64,000 nt of DNA from Polyangiaceae bacterium (GTDB taxonomy: Bacteria; Myxococcota_A; Polyangia; Polyangiales; Polyangiaceae). The stretch is from assembly GCA_019637295.1 (NCBI GenBank), contig JAHBVX010000013.1:1-64000 (forward strand). The letters are read 5' to 3'. The notes under the pieces were generated by a model. It was not told the origin of the DNA, made no database searches, and was given only the letters and a program-made list of their open reading frames with translations. Shown one piece after another: positions 46,037 to 54,918 of this stretch. A program made the position numbers and the translations under genes. Each line of letters opens with the position of its first letter. The first letter of the stretch is position 1.

Positions 46037-49000
46037 GTGCGCGTGCGCTCCGTCACCCTCGTCTGCCTAGCTGCCGCGCTGATTGGGACCACGCCGTCTG
46101 CCCACGCGGCGCCGAGCGGGTCCGGCGCGGTCCTCGGTCAGTTCAACCCCGGCGGGCGTCAGAAGCCGAAGCCAGGCACCTTCAAGCCCGGGGGGCGCCC
46201 CCCGACCGGTAAGCCCGCAGGCAAGCCCCCAGGCAAGCCCGGCGCCAAGCCCGGCGCTGATCCCGACGAAGCGGGCGCCAAGGGCCCCGGGGCGGACGCC
46301 CTCATCGCCCGCTACACGGCCATCGTGCTGTCGCAGCCTTCCGCGCAGTTCCCGCTGCAGCGCTTGGCCGACTTGTATCGCGAGCGCGACGGCAACCTGC
46401 AGAAGCTGGTCGCAGACTTCGAGAAGCGCGCGGCGGATCCGAGCCAGCCCGCCGCGCTCGTGGCGCTGGCCGGGATTTACAAGCACGACGGCCAGCATGA
46501 CCGGGCGATCGCGACGTACGAGAAGGCGATCGCGGCCCGACCGGGCGACCCGGAGGCGATCGTCGCCCTCGCCCATTTGCTCTTGGACCGCGGGAACAAG
46601 GCCGACGCGCTCGCTCGCTACGAGAAGGCGCTACCCCTGCTCAAGAGCGACGCGGATCGCGAGCAGACGCTGCGGACCATGATGCAGCTCGCGCTCGACT
46701 TGAAGAAGTACGATGACGCCAAGCGCCACCACCGCGCGCTGGTCACCCGTGCCAAGGGCTCGTTCTACGTCAAGGGCGAGCTCGCCCGGGAGCTCTCCTT
46801 GCGCAACGATCACGAGCGCGCCGTCGCGGAGTACCGTGAGCTGGTCAAGGGCGCCAGCGGCGACAACCGCGTGCTCGCGCCGGCGCTGAGGGACTTGGGC
46901 CGGGCCCTGGCGAAGAACGCCCAGCGCAAGGAGGCGATGGACACCCTGCGCCGCGCGCTACAGATCGCCGGAGCTCAGTCCGGCATTCGCACGGAAATCT
47001 ACGAGATCATCGTGGAGATCTACCGCGCCGAGGACCGCCTCCGCGAGCTGATCGCGGAGCTGGAGAAGAAGGGCGGGCGCGAGTTCGAGGAGCTGCGCAT
47101 GCTGGGCGGGCTCTACGAGGAGACCGGGCAGGTCAAGAAGGCGCTCGAGATCTATCGCCAAGCCCTGGCCAAGAAGAACAACGACATCACGATGCGGCTG
47201 AAGGTGGTGCAGCTGCTGCAGATCCAAGGTGAGCTGGACGCGGCCATCAAGGAGTACGAGGCACTGATCCGCGCGGCTCCGCGCAACCCGGACTACGTCT
47301 TTCAGCTCGCCGAGGCGCTGATTCAGCGCGGAGATCGCACACGCGCGCTCGAACACTTGAAGCAGCTCGAGGCGCGCTCGGGCAACGACGAAGAGACCCT
47401 CGCCGCGCTGGTCGACTTCTACGAGCGCGTGGAAGAGAAGGCTCGCGCGCTGGACGTGCTGCAGCGCCTGGGCAAGATGGGTTCTCGCGATCCGCGCCAC
47501 CTGGTGGAGCTCGGCGGTCGCTACTGGGAGGAGGGGGACAAGCAGAAAGCACTCACGACGTGGCAGCGCATCAAGGTGATCGTCCCCGACAAGGCGCGAG
47601 CACAGCACACCCTGGGCGAGGTGTACCTGGAGCACGACATGCCCGAGCAGGCCCTCGAGGCCCTGCGCGAGGCCGTGAAGCTGCAGCCCAAGCAGACCAA
47701 GTACAAGAAGGCGTACGCGCTGGCGCTCGAGCGCACCGGCAGCACCGCGGGCAGCCGGGAGGCGCGCAACCGTCGCTACGACGAGGCCCGCAAGCTGTGG
47801 GAGGAGCTGCTCAAGGAGTCTGGGGACAACAAGCACCTGGCGCGCGAAGCGCGGCAGCACATCGTCACGCTGTGGAGCCTGGTAGGGCAGCTCGATCAGC
47901 GCATGGTCCCGCTGGCGCGACGCCTCGCCGCCACCCCGCCGGATCTGGAGGCCGGCCGACTCCTGGGAGAGGCGCAGATCCGCCTGCGACGCTACCCGGA
48001 TGCTGAGCGAACACTGCAGAAGGTCGTCGCGGCGGCCCCCGGCGATGGGGAGACGCTCACGCGCCTCGAGCGGGTGCTCGTGCTGCAGCGCAAGCTCAAG
48101 GAAGCCATCACGGTGCTGAAGAAGCTGATCGAGGCGGACCCGAAGCGTGCGCGCGAGGCGTATCAGCGCATGGCGCAGTACGCGGCCGAGTTGTACCGGG
48201 ACGACGAGGCCATCGAGTACGCCGCGCGCGCCGTCGAGCTGTCCCCGGATGACGCCGAGGGACACAAGAAGCTGGGCGAGATGTACCGGCGACGGCAGGA
48301 CACCCCACGAGCGATCAGCGCGTTCCGACAAGCGCTGCAGAAGAACGACCGCCTGTTCCCGGTGTACTTTCAGCTCGCCGAGCTGCTCTTGAGTCAGGGC
48401 GAGATCGACGAAGCCGACCTGCTCTTGCGCCGCGTCGTGCGCGCTTCGCCGGACGAGGACCTGGTAGCGCAGGCGACGCGCCTGTCCATGCAGGTGAACC
48501 TCGGGCGCGGCACACTCGAGAGCCTGGAGCGAGAGCTCTTGCCCGTCGCCCTCGGCAACCCGAACAAGCCGATCTACCGGCGACTCCTAGTGGACATCTA
48601 CGGCGCGATGGCGTTCCCGCTGGCGCACCGTGCTCGGAGCCCGGATGCGAAGACGGCGGACGAGGCGCGCCTCGCGCTGCAGAAGATCGGCGAGCGAGCC
48701 GTCAAACCCTTGCTCGACGCGCTCACGGACGATCGTGAGAGCCAACAGCGCATCGCCATCGAGCTACTCGGCTTCATCGAGAACAAGAGCGCGGGCTCGG
48801 CGCTGTTCGCCTTCGCCACCGGTCCGGCGGCGAGCGAGCTGCGCGCTCGCGCGATGATCGCCATCGGTGCGCTCGACGATTCGGCCATGCTCCCCAAGCT
48901 GTCCGAGTTGCTCGCGCCCGGCGGCAGCGTGCGTGCGGACGAGTCCGATCCCGTGATTCTGGCGGCCGCGTGGAGCGTAGCGCGCATGAGCCACGCGTCA

Positions 49001-50170
49001 GCCCGAGGGCTACAGGCCAAGATGCTGAGCAGCGACGCCCCGAGCATCCGTGCACTCGGCGCGCTGGGCCTCGGGCTGGCCAAGGACGCGCGCTTCCTGA
49101 AGGAGCTGATCCAGACCGCGCGCTCGCTGGAGGCTGGACCACTTCCCCGCGCCGCCGCGGTGTTCGCCCTCGGCGAGCTGCGGCGACCGGAGGGTGTCGT
49201 CGCGCTGACCGAGGCGAGCGAAGCCAGCGACACGGCTGTGCGATCGACGGCGCTGGTCGCGCTCGCACGCACCGGAGCGCCCGAGGCCGCCCGCGCCATC
49301 GCCGAGGCGCTGGTCACGCCGGACGCGGAGCTGACCCGCGCCGCCGTGGCCGCCGCGTTGGTTCTGGCAAGCGGCAGTCATCGCAGCCGTCCGGGCGCGC
49401 TGCTGGCGCCAGAGGGACGCATCGACGTCGCGGAGCTGCTCGGCCGCATGCTGCCGACGGGATACTCTCCGCAGGAGCACGTGCGTGCGCTGGTCAAGCT
49501 CGGGCCCGCGCTAGCCGAGTCGAGCAAGGCCGCGGTGCAGAGCTCCCCGGAGCGAGCCGAACGCGTGGCGGCAGCCTTGCTCGCGCGCTCCGGTAGGCCA
49601 GCGTTCGGCGAGTTCACGCAGCAGCTCGAGCAAGTGGACAAGGCCGAGCGTGCCGCCGCAGAGAAGACCGCCGAGACGATCGCCGCAGCGGTGGTCGGCC
49701 CCTTCGTCGTCCTGACGACGCACCCCGCCCCAGCCACCCGCGCGCTCGCGGTCCAGTTCCTGGCGACCCGTGGCGAGCCCGAAGCGGCCAGCACCGTCGT
49801 CTCGATGCTGGGGGATGCAGACGAGTCGGTGCAGCGCTCCGCGCTCGACGCCGTGGCCCGCGGGCGACGCTCGACCGCCACCGGGGCTGTCACCAAGCTG
49901 CTGCGCGAAGCCCTGAGCTGGTCGCTTCGCATTCGGGCCGCGGCAGCCCTGGCCGAGATCGCGTCGAGCCCGGCTCACAAGACCGGAGCGCTCGAGGCCC
50001 TGAGCGGCGCGGCGCGCTCGGACGACGTAGCCCTGGTGCGCGAAGCCGCGGTGACGGCGCTCATCAAGCTGGATCGCGACGCTGCGCGGGCCGTGCTGGG
50101 AGAGGTCGCTGGCAAGGACGCCGAGCCCAAGGTGCGCGCAGCAGCCCAGCGCGGATTGGAGACCAAGTGA
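46037..50170 (+). CDS. Large exported TPR and HEAT repeat protein
   Basis: About 1377 residues. Signal peptide (TLVCLAAALIGTTPSAHA), a Gly/Lys/Pro-rich linker, then many tetratricopeptide repeats (YEKAIAARPGDPEAIVALAH, LAEALIQRGDRTRALEHLKQ, YQRMAQYAAELYRDDEAIEYA), and from about residue 860 HEAT-like helical repeats (LLDALTDDRESQQRIAIELL, LGDADESVQRSALDAVARG, ending KVRAAAQRGLETK). A long solenoid with two repeat types suggests a periplasmic scaffold. GTG 46037 gives a normal signal peptide and has a -10 box 7 nt before it. Coupled by a GTGA overlap to the next lipoprotein gene. Confidence 0.85.
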   Translation: MRVRSVTLVCLAAALIGTTPSAHAAPSGSGAVLGQFNPGGRQKPKPGTFKPGGRPPTGKPAGKPPGKPGAKPGADPDEAGAKGPGADALIARYTAIVLSQPSAQFPLQRLADLYRERDGNLQKLVADFEKRAADPSQPAALVALAGIYKHDGQHDRAIATYEKAIAARPGDPEAIVALAHLLLDRGNKADALARYEKALPLLKSDADREQTLRTMMQLALDLKKYDDAKRHHRALVTRAKGSFYVKGELARELSLRNDHERAVAEYRELVKGASGDNRVLAPALRDLGRALAKNAQRKEAMDTLRRALQIAGAQSGIRTEIYEIIVEIYRAEDRLRELIAELEKKGGREFEELRMLGGLYEETGQVKKALEIYRQALAKKNNDITMRLKVVQLLQIQGELDAAIKEYEALIRAAPRNPDYVFQLAEALIQRGDRTRALEHLKQLEARSGNDEETLAALVDFYERVEEKARALDVLQRLGKMGSRDPRHLVELGGRYWEEGDKQKALTTWQRIKVIVPDKARAQHTLGEVYLEHDMPEQALEALREAVKLQPKQTKYKKAYALALERTGSTAGSREARNRRYDEARKLWEELLKESGDNKHLAREARQHIVTLWSLVGQLDQRMVPLARRLAATPPDLEAGRLLGEAQIRLRRYPDAERTLQKVVAAAPGDGETLTRLERVLVLQRKLKEAITVLKKLIEADPKRAREAYQRMAQYAAELYRDDEAIEYAARAVELSPDDAEGHKKLGEMYRRRQDTPRAISAFRQALQKNDRLFPVYFQLAELLLSQGEIDEADLLLRRVVRASPDEDLVAQATRLSMQVNLGRGTLESLERELLPVALGNPNKPIYRRLLVDIYGAMAFPLAHRARSPDAKTADEARLALQKIGERAVKPLLDALTDDRESQQRIAIELLGFIENKSAGSALFAFATGPAASELRARAMIAIGALDDSAMLPKLSELLAPGGSVRADESDPVILAAAWSVARMSHASARGLQAKMLSSDAPSIRALGALGLGLAKDARFLKELIQTARSLEAGPLPRAAAVFALGELRRPEGVVALTEASEASDTAVRSTALVALARTGAPEAARAIAEALVTPDAELTRAAVAAALVLASGSHRSRPGALLAPEGRIDVAELLGRMLPTGYSPQEHVRALVKLGPALAESSKAAVQSSPERAERVAAALLARSGRPAFGEFTQQLEQVDKAERAAAEKTAETIAAAVVGPFVVLTTHPAPATRALAVQFLATRGEPEAASTVVSMLGDADESVQRSALDAVARGRRSTATGAVTKLLREALSWSLRIRAAAALAEIASSPAHKTGALEALSGAARSDDVALVREAAVTALIKLDRDAARAVLGEVAGKDAEPKVRAAAQRGLETK

Positions 50171-50676
50171 GCGGACGTTCTGCCACCTGGGGGTTCGTGC
50201 TGCTGGCGATGGTGACGGGGTGTCGCACCCTCGATCGTTTCGACACCTCCAACGGCGACGCCTACTGCGGCTCGATCGTGAGCGCAGGCTTCGTACGCCA
50301 GGGCTACCCGCCCAATCTGCGACTCGCGCTGCAGCTGGACATGGCCCGGCTGTCCACCACTCCGGGACGCATCACGACCGACGACGCGGCGACCAGCCCC
50401 TGTGCGGGCAAGCCACGCTTCGACCAGTCTGTTCTCCGTGCGAGCGATGAGGTGCAGAACGACCTGCTCTCCACCCTCGATTTCGGCACGGGTCGCGACG
50501 AGAACTTCGTGACGTGGGTGGAGAGTAGCTGCGAGGGCCCCGTGCTCGCCGTCGTCTCGCTGATGAAGAACGACGAAGTCGAGGTCCGGTTGCTCAAGCC
50601 GCCGCCCCCTGGCGAGACGACCGCGGGATTCGCGTTGTTTCAGCTCACCCGTCGCTCCGGCGGTTGCGACTACTGA
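50167..50676 (+). CDS. Small lipoprotein coupled to TPR-HEAT protein
   Basis: A 169-residue lipoprotein (lipobox VTGC) starting at GTG 50167, whose GTGA overlaps the TPR-HEAT stop by 4 bp. The mature domain has YCGSIVSAGFVRQGYPPNLRL and five cysteines after the lipidated one, but no recognised family. Co-translation suggests it anchors or partners the TPR-HEAT scaffold. It is followed 4 nt later by tsaD. Confidence 0.75.
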   Translation: MSGRSATWGFVLLAMVTGCRTLDRFDTSNGDAYCGSIVSAGFVRQGYPPNLRLALQLDMARLSTTPGRITTDDAATSPCAGKPRFDQSVLRASDEVQNDLLSTLDFGTGRDENFVTWVESSCEGPVLAVVSLMKNDEVEVRLLKPPPPGETTAGFALFQLTRRSGGCDY

Positions 50677-50680
50677 CGCC

Positions 50681-51736
50681 ATGCTCGTCCTCGGCATCGA
50701 GACGAGCTGCGACGAGACCGCGGCCGCGGTCGTCGACTCGGATGGTCACGTGCTCGCGGACGTGGTCCACAGTCAGGTCGCCCTCCACGCGCCCTACGGA
50801 GGCATCGTCCCCGAGCTCGCGTCGCGGGATCACCTGAGGAATCTGCGGCCGGTGGTCGAGGCAGCGCTCGAGCGCGCGTCGCTCGGCATCGGGGACATCG
50901 GCGGCATCGCGGTGACCGCACGTCCGGGCCTGTCCGGCGCACTGCTGGTCGGGACGGGGTTCGCGCGCGGCCTGGCCTACTCGCGAGGGCTGCCGGTCGT
51001 GGGCGTCGACCACCTCGTCGGGCATTTGCTGGCCGCGTTCCTACGCTACGACGACGTGGCCTCGGCCCCCCCCGAGTTTCCATTCGTGGCGCTGCTCGCG
51101 TCGGGTGGACACACCGCGCTCTATCGCGTGGACGGCCTCGAACTCTCTCAGGTGCAGGAGCTCGGGGCCACGCGCGACGACGCCGCCGGCGAGGCCTTCG
51201 ACAAGGTGGGCAAGCTGCTCGGTCTCGGCTACCCGGGCGGACCTGTGATCGATCGCTTGGCGCGCGAAGGCGACCCGAGCGCCATCCCTCTGGCGCGGCC
51301 CATGAAGCAGAGCCGTAGCCTGGAGTTCAGCTTCTCCGGGCTGAAGACCCAGGTCATGCGCTGGGTCGCCGAGAACGGCGCTCCCAAGGACGACCAGACC
51401 CTGCGCGACTTGTGCGCGTCCTTTCAGCGCGTCGTCGTGGACTCGCTCGTCAAGAAGGCCGTCACCGCGGCTACGGGCGAGCGCGTGGGTACGCTCGTTC
51501 TCGCCGGCGGGGTCGCCGCCAACTCGGGCCTGAGGCAACACGCCCGCGAGGCGGCGGAGCGCGCAAGTCTCGCACTGGTGGTCCCGCCCCTGCGCGCTTG
51601 CACGGACAACGCCGCGATGATTGCCTTCGCGGGCTCGACTCGCTTGGCGCGCGGCGAGGACGACCGCTTCACCCTCGAGACGAGCCCGCACACGGCACTC
51701 CTGCAGGTCACGCGCAAGGGGCGCGGGCGGCGCTGA
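50681..51736 (+). CDS. tsaD: tRNA N6-threonylcarbamoyladenosine synthase subunit TsaD
   Basis: A 351-residue essential enzyme that transfers threonylcarbamoyl to A37 of ANN-decoding tRNAs with TsaB/TsaE. It shows LGIETSCDETAAAVV, the metal-binding DHLVGH (HxxxH), LLASGGHTALYRV, DAAGEAFDKVGKLLGLGYPGG, and the second ATPase motif LAGGVAANSGLR with DNAAMIA. Start ATG 50681, 4 nt after the previous stop. It abuts the convergent PilZ-AMIN gene with no gap. Confidence 0.96.
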   Translation: MLVLGIETSCDETAAAVVDSDGHVLADVVHSQVALHAPYGGIVPELASRDHLRNLRPVVEAALERASLGIGDIGGIAVTARPGLSGALLVGTGFARGLAYSRGLPVVGVDHLVGHLLAAFLRYDDVASAPPEFPFVALLASGGHTALYRVDGLELSQVQELGATRDDAAGEAFDKVGKLLGLGYPGGPVIDRLAREGDPSAIPLARPMKQSRSLEFSFSGLKTQVMRWVAENGAPKDDQTLRDLCASFQRVVVDSLVKKAVTAATGERVGTLVLAGGVAANSGLRQHAREAAERASLALVVPPLRACTDNAAMIAFAGSTRLARGEDDRFTLETSPHTALLQVTRKGRGRR

Positions 51737-53758
51737 TCAGCCCGACGATTTCTTGGTCTTCTTCGTCGCGGTCTTCGCCTTGGGCTTGGCGCTCGTCGGA
51801 GCAGCGCCCTTCGTACCGGGCGCGCTGATCAGGAACTCGACGAAGTCCTTGCGCAACCGCACGCGGTAGCCAGGCACGCTCTCCTTGAACTGGAAGGTGA
51901 CCTCCGCACCATAGGAGCCGTTACGAGTGCGAACGCGGGCGATGCGAGCGTCGCGGCTCTCGATGCCTTTGGGCGACTCCATCACCTTGACCTCGGGGAC
52001 GACGACCGTGAAGCCCGTGGGGTTCACGGCGCCCTTGATCGCGCCACCGGGTCGATCGAGGCGCAAGCGGTGGATGGTGGGCGTGGAGACGTTGCCCTTG
52101 CCCCAAGGCTTGACGTCGGCCGGGTTGACCTTCTGGGCCACCTTGTCCTGCCGGGCGGGCTTGTCCTCGAAGGTCTCATCGGGAGCCTCCTTGGCGGCAG
52201 CCATCTCCTTTTCTTCCTCGGACTCTTCGGCGGCGGGGGCGCCGAGCTCGGGTGCGTCGCCGAGCGGCGCCGGCTCGAGGGTAGCCATCGGCGTGGGACC
52301 GAACAGCGGCACCTCCGCGGTGAGACCGTCCGTCGTCGGCTCGGCTTCTTCAGCGGATGCGCCCTTGCTTGGAGCACCTTTGCCCGCCGCACCCTTGACG
52401 ACCGGATCGCCTTGCTCGTCTACCTCGGTGACGTCTCCAAGGTCGGCCGCGACGGTCTTGCTCACGGCAGGTGCGTCGCTCTCCGCTCCCGGCGGCGGGG
52501 TCGGCTTCTTCAACGCGAGCACGCTCACGGTGGCCATCAGCAGCGCGACCGCCCCGGCCCCGGCCAGCTTGCGCATCTTCCTCTTGCGCTCGCCGGGACT
52601 CGCGGCCACCGGCGCAGGTTGCGCCGCTGCCGCCTCGGAGCGAGGAGGCATGGATTGGGGGCGCAACCGGCGACCATCCGCGCTGAGCACGCCCGAAGGT
52701 GGCGGCGCCGTGGTGCGCCGCGGTTGCGCGGCCTCGGTACGGGCTTGGCGATACTCGGTGAACTTGGCGCGCGCGCCCTCGAACAGGCGCCCGAGCCCCA
52801 CGGCGGCGGACCCACCCGCACTCACCATCGCGGCGCTCGCGCGTTTGACGCCCTGACCCGCCGCATCCGCTACGGCGCCGGCGCGCGTCTTGAACTGGGC
52901 TGCGTCCTCGACGATCTCGGCTTCGTCGGAGAACTGAGCCGGCACCTCGGCGGGCTCGGCGTCGAACGCCTGGTCTTCGTCCTCGTCCCCGCCCGCGCCG
53001 AGCTCGTCCCCAGCCCCCATCGGGGGCGCCGGCGGTCTCACCGTGGCTGTCACGGCGGCGCGCATCTTGGGCGAACGCGCGGTAGACGATGGCTCTGAGT
53101 CGATCACGCTCGGCTCGGGCGTATGTTCCTCCACGTCCTGGAAGCGCAGCGCAACGACCAGCTGAGGGATCTGAGTCTTCGGATCGATCATGACGTCGAC
53201 ACCGAAGATCCGCGCAGGGCGCCGCTGGCTCGTGCCGAGCTCTTCGAGCTCGAGGTTGCGGCCCACCTTGAGAAACTCGAGGTTCGACGCGACCTGCACT
53301 CGGCGCACGTTGCCGGCCTGGATCGACGCCTTCATCGGCGCGCCGAGGCCGTCGATGTGCAAGCGGACCTTGGAGCCGGGACCCGGTGCATCCGCGGACT
53401 CCGACTCCTGCTCGGCAGGCTCTTCGCTGGTGAGCTCGAGCTCGCACAGCGCGCGCAAGGCATCGACGCTTCCACTGTCTAGCGCGGTGAACTGGATGCC
53501 AAACTCACCGCCACGCTCGGCTGGGCTCTGCCAAGCCACGACCCCCTCGACGACAATCTCGCGGCCCTCGTGGTCGAGGCGACAGACGAGCGGGGCGCCG
53601 ATCTCGGGCAAGTAGGCGGTCCGGACGTGCATGCCGCGACCACTCACGTCCACGCTCTCGGCCTCGAAGGGAGGCGCACCCCCTGCGTCGCGGCCGCAAA
53701 TCTCGACCAGCGCTGCCACCGGTACGCGCCTGAGTCCCCCTGCACGTCGCTCTTCCAT
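51737..53758 (-). CDS. PilZ - transmembrane - AMIN-like protein
   Basis: 673 residues. N-terminal PilZ domain (~1-110) with the second c-di-GMP motif DVSGRG (DxSxxG); the arginine cluster RRAGGLRR is one residue longer than the canonical RxxxR. A second beta domain (~130-206), a long disordered acidic/Pro-rich linker, one membrane helix (KLAGAGAVALLMATVSVLAL, ~397-416), another linker, and an AMIN-like domain (~559-645: RLRLDRPGGAIKGAVNP, VTFQFKESVPGYRVRLRKD) with a Lys-rich tail. AMIN domains bind peptidoglycan and position pili secretins or amidases. So it could relay c-di-GMP across the inner membrane to the wall. Start ATG 53758 has AGGAGG 5 nt upstream; the frame continues to 53800. Confidence 0.82.
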   Translation of the reverse strand: MEERRAGGLRRVPVAALVEICGRDAGGAPPFEAESVDVSGRGMHVRTAYLPEIGAPLVCRLDHEGREIVVEGVVAWQSPAERGGEFGIQFTALDSGSVDALRALCELELTSEEPAEQESESADAPGPGSKVRLHIDGLGAPMKASIQAGNVRRVQVASNLEFLKVGRNLELEELGTSQRRPARIFGVDVMIDPKTQIPQLVVALRFQDVEEHTPEPSVIDSEPSSTARSPKMRAAVTATVRPPAPPMGAGDELGAGGDEDEDQAFDAEPAEVPAQFSDEAEIVEDAAQFKTRAGAVADAAGQGVKRASAAMVSAGGSAAVGLGRLFEGARAKFTEYRQARTEAAQPRRTTAPPPSGVLSADGRRLRPQSMPPRSEAAAAQPAPVAASPGERKRKMRKLAGAGAVALLMATVSVLALKKPTPPPGAESDAPAVSKTVAADLGDVTEVDEQGDPVVKGAAGKGAPSKGASAEEAEPTTDGLTAEVPLFGPTPMATLEPAPLGDAPELGAPAAEESEEEKEMAAAKEAPDETFEDKPARQDKVAQKVNPADVKPWGKGNVSTPTIHRLRLDRPGGAIKGAVNPTGFTVVVPEVKVMESPKGIESRDARIARVRTRNGSYGAEVTFQFKESVPGYRVRLRKDFVEFLISAPGTKGAAPTSAKPKAKTATKKTKKSSG

Positions 53759-53763
53759 GAATG

Positions 53764-53769
53764 CCTCCT
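53764..53769 (-). promoter_or_regulatory. Ribosome binding site AGGAGG
   Basis: CCTCCT on the plus strand reads AGGAGG on the minus strand, 5 nt before ATG 53758. This fixes the start of the PilZ-AMIN gene. Confidence 0.8.
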
Positions 53770-53928
53770 GGGGAAGCGAGGTGATTCCTCGCGACCACAC
53801 GGACCCGGGTTAAGGCGCAAACGGGCATCTGGCCAAATTTCGCGCTCTTGGCGGCAAGGCCTTCCGCCGGGACCCGAGCCGGACGCTTGCGTCGCGAGTC
53901 CGGCCGAATGTTGGGATATACGCCCCAC

Positions 53929-54909
53929 ATGGCCCTGACGATCGTGATCCGCTCGGGCGACGATGAGTCGCTGCCGCGACTCACCTTCGACTCCCCTCGG
54001 GTCGTGATTGGCCGCGGGGACGGCTGCGACGTGCGGCTGCCGGACCCGAGCGTCAGCCACCGGCACGCGTCGATTCGACAGCGCGGCACGGACTACATCG
54101 TGCTGGACGAGGGCAGCACCAACGGTACCTTCGTTGGCCCGGTGCGTCTCTCGCCGCACGCGCCACGCCTGGTCCGCTCCGGGGACCTCGTTCGGATCGG
54201 GCGGATCTGGCTGGAGATCCTGATCGAGCAGGCGCTACCCACGACCAACCCCGCCGCCAAGACCTCGGAGATCGCGCTTGGCCTCGTCGCCGAGGCCCTG
54301 GCCGCCCAGGGAGAGCGCAATGGCGCTCGCGTGCTGGTGACCGAGGGACCCGACGCCGGCCGCGAGTTGGCGCTTGCCGCGGTGGGGCGTGTGTACACCC
54401 TCGGCCGGGGCCAGGAGGCGGACCTGGTCCTCACGGATCCGGACGCGTCACGTCGTCACGTGGAAGTGTTCCGGCGCGGCGTCACGATCTTCGTCCGCGA
54501 GCTAGGGTCGAAGAACGGAACCTTGCTGGACGGCGAGAAGCTGGTCACGGAAAGGGAGACCCGCTGGCCCGCCGGCGCAACGCTGTCCATCGGTGCCGAC
54601 CGAATGAGCTTCGAGGATCCGGTCGCCGAGGCGTTGCTCGAGCTGGAACGCGTCGCCGACGAGCGTATGGCGGAGGACGACTCGGTGGACCCGCCCAACA
54701 CCGAAGACGAATCGGAGCCGCCACCGCCCGCCAGCGTCTCCTCCGAAGCGCGCGGTGCTGCGCCCATCGCCGAGGTCCCGCGGCGAACTCCGGAGCGACG
54801 AGTCAAGAGAGCCGGTTGGACCGTGACCGACGTGGTCGTGGCCCTGATCGCCCTCGGCGTCCTGGGCATGAGCATCGTCGGACTTCTGTGGCTGTTCGGG
54901 AGTCAGTGA
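53929..54909 (+). CDS. Double FHA-domain protein with C-terminal membrane anchor
   Basis: A 326-residue protein with two forkhead-associated domains, the phosphothreonine-binding pattern seen twice: VVIGRGDGCDVRLPD / SVSHRHASI / GSTNGTFV and YTLGRGQEADLVLTD / ASRRHVEV / GSKNGTLLDG. A Pro/Glu/Ser linker leads to a C-terminal helix (VVVALIALGVLGMSIVGLLWLF) ending at the stop, so it is tail-anchored with the FHA domains in the cytoplasm. It should bind phosphorylated partners of Ser/Thr kinases. ATG 53929 is chosen over ATG 53908 because a TATACG box ends 6 nt before it. Confidence 0.87.
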   Translation: MALTIVIRSGDDESLPRLTFDSPRVVIGRGDGCDVRLPDPSVSHRHASIRQRGTDYIVLDEGSTNGTFVGPVRLSPHAPRLVRSGDLVRIGRIWLEILIEQALPTTNPAAKTSEIALGLVAEALAAQGERNGARVLVTEGPDAGRELALAAVGRVYTLGRGQEADLVLTDPDASRRHVEVFRRGVTIFVRELGSKNGTLLDGEKLVTERETRWPAGATLSIGADRMSFEDPVAEALLELERVADERMAEDDSVDPPNTEDESEPPPPASVSSEARGAAPIAEVPRRTPERRVKRAGWTVTDVVVALIALGVLGMSIVGLLWLFGSQ

Positions 54910-54918
54910 GCCAGCAGC

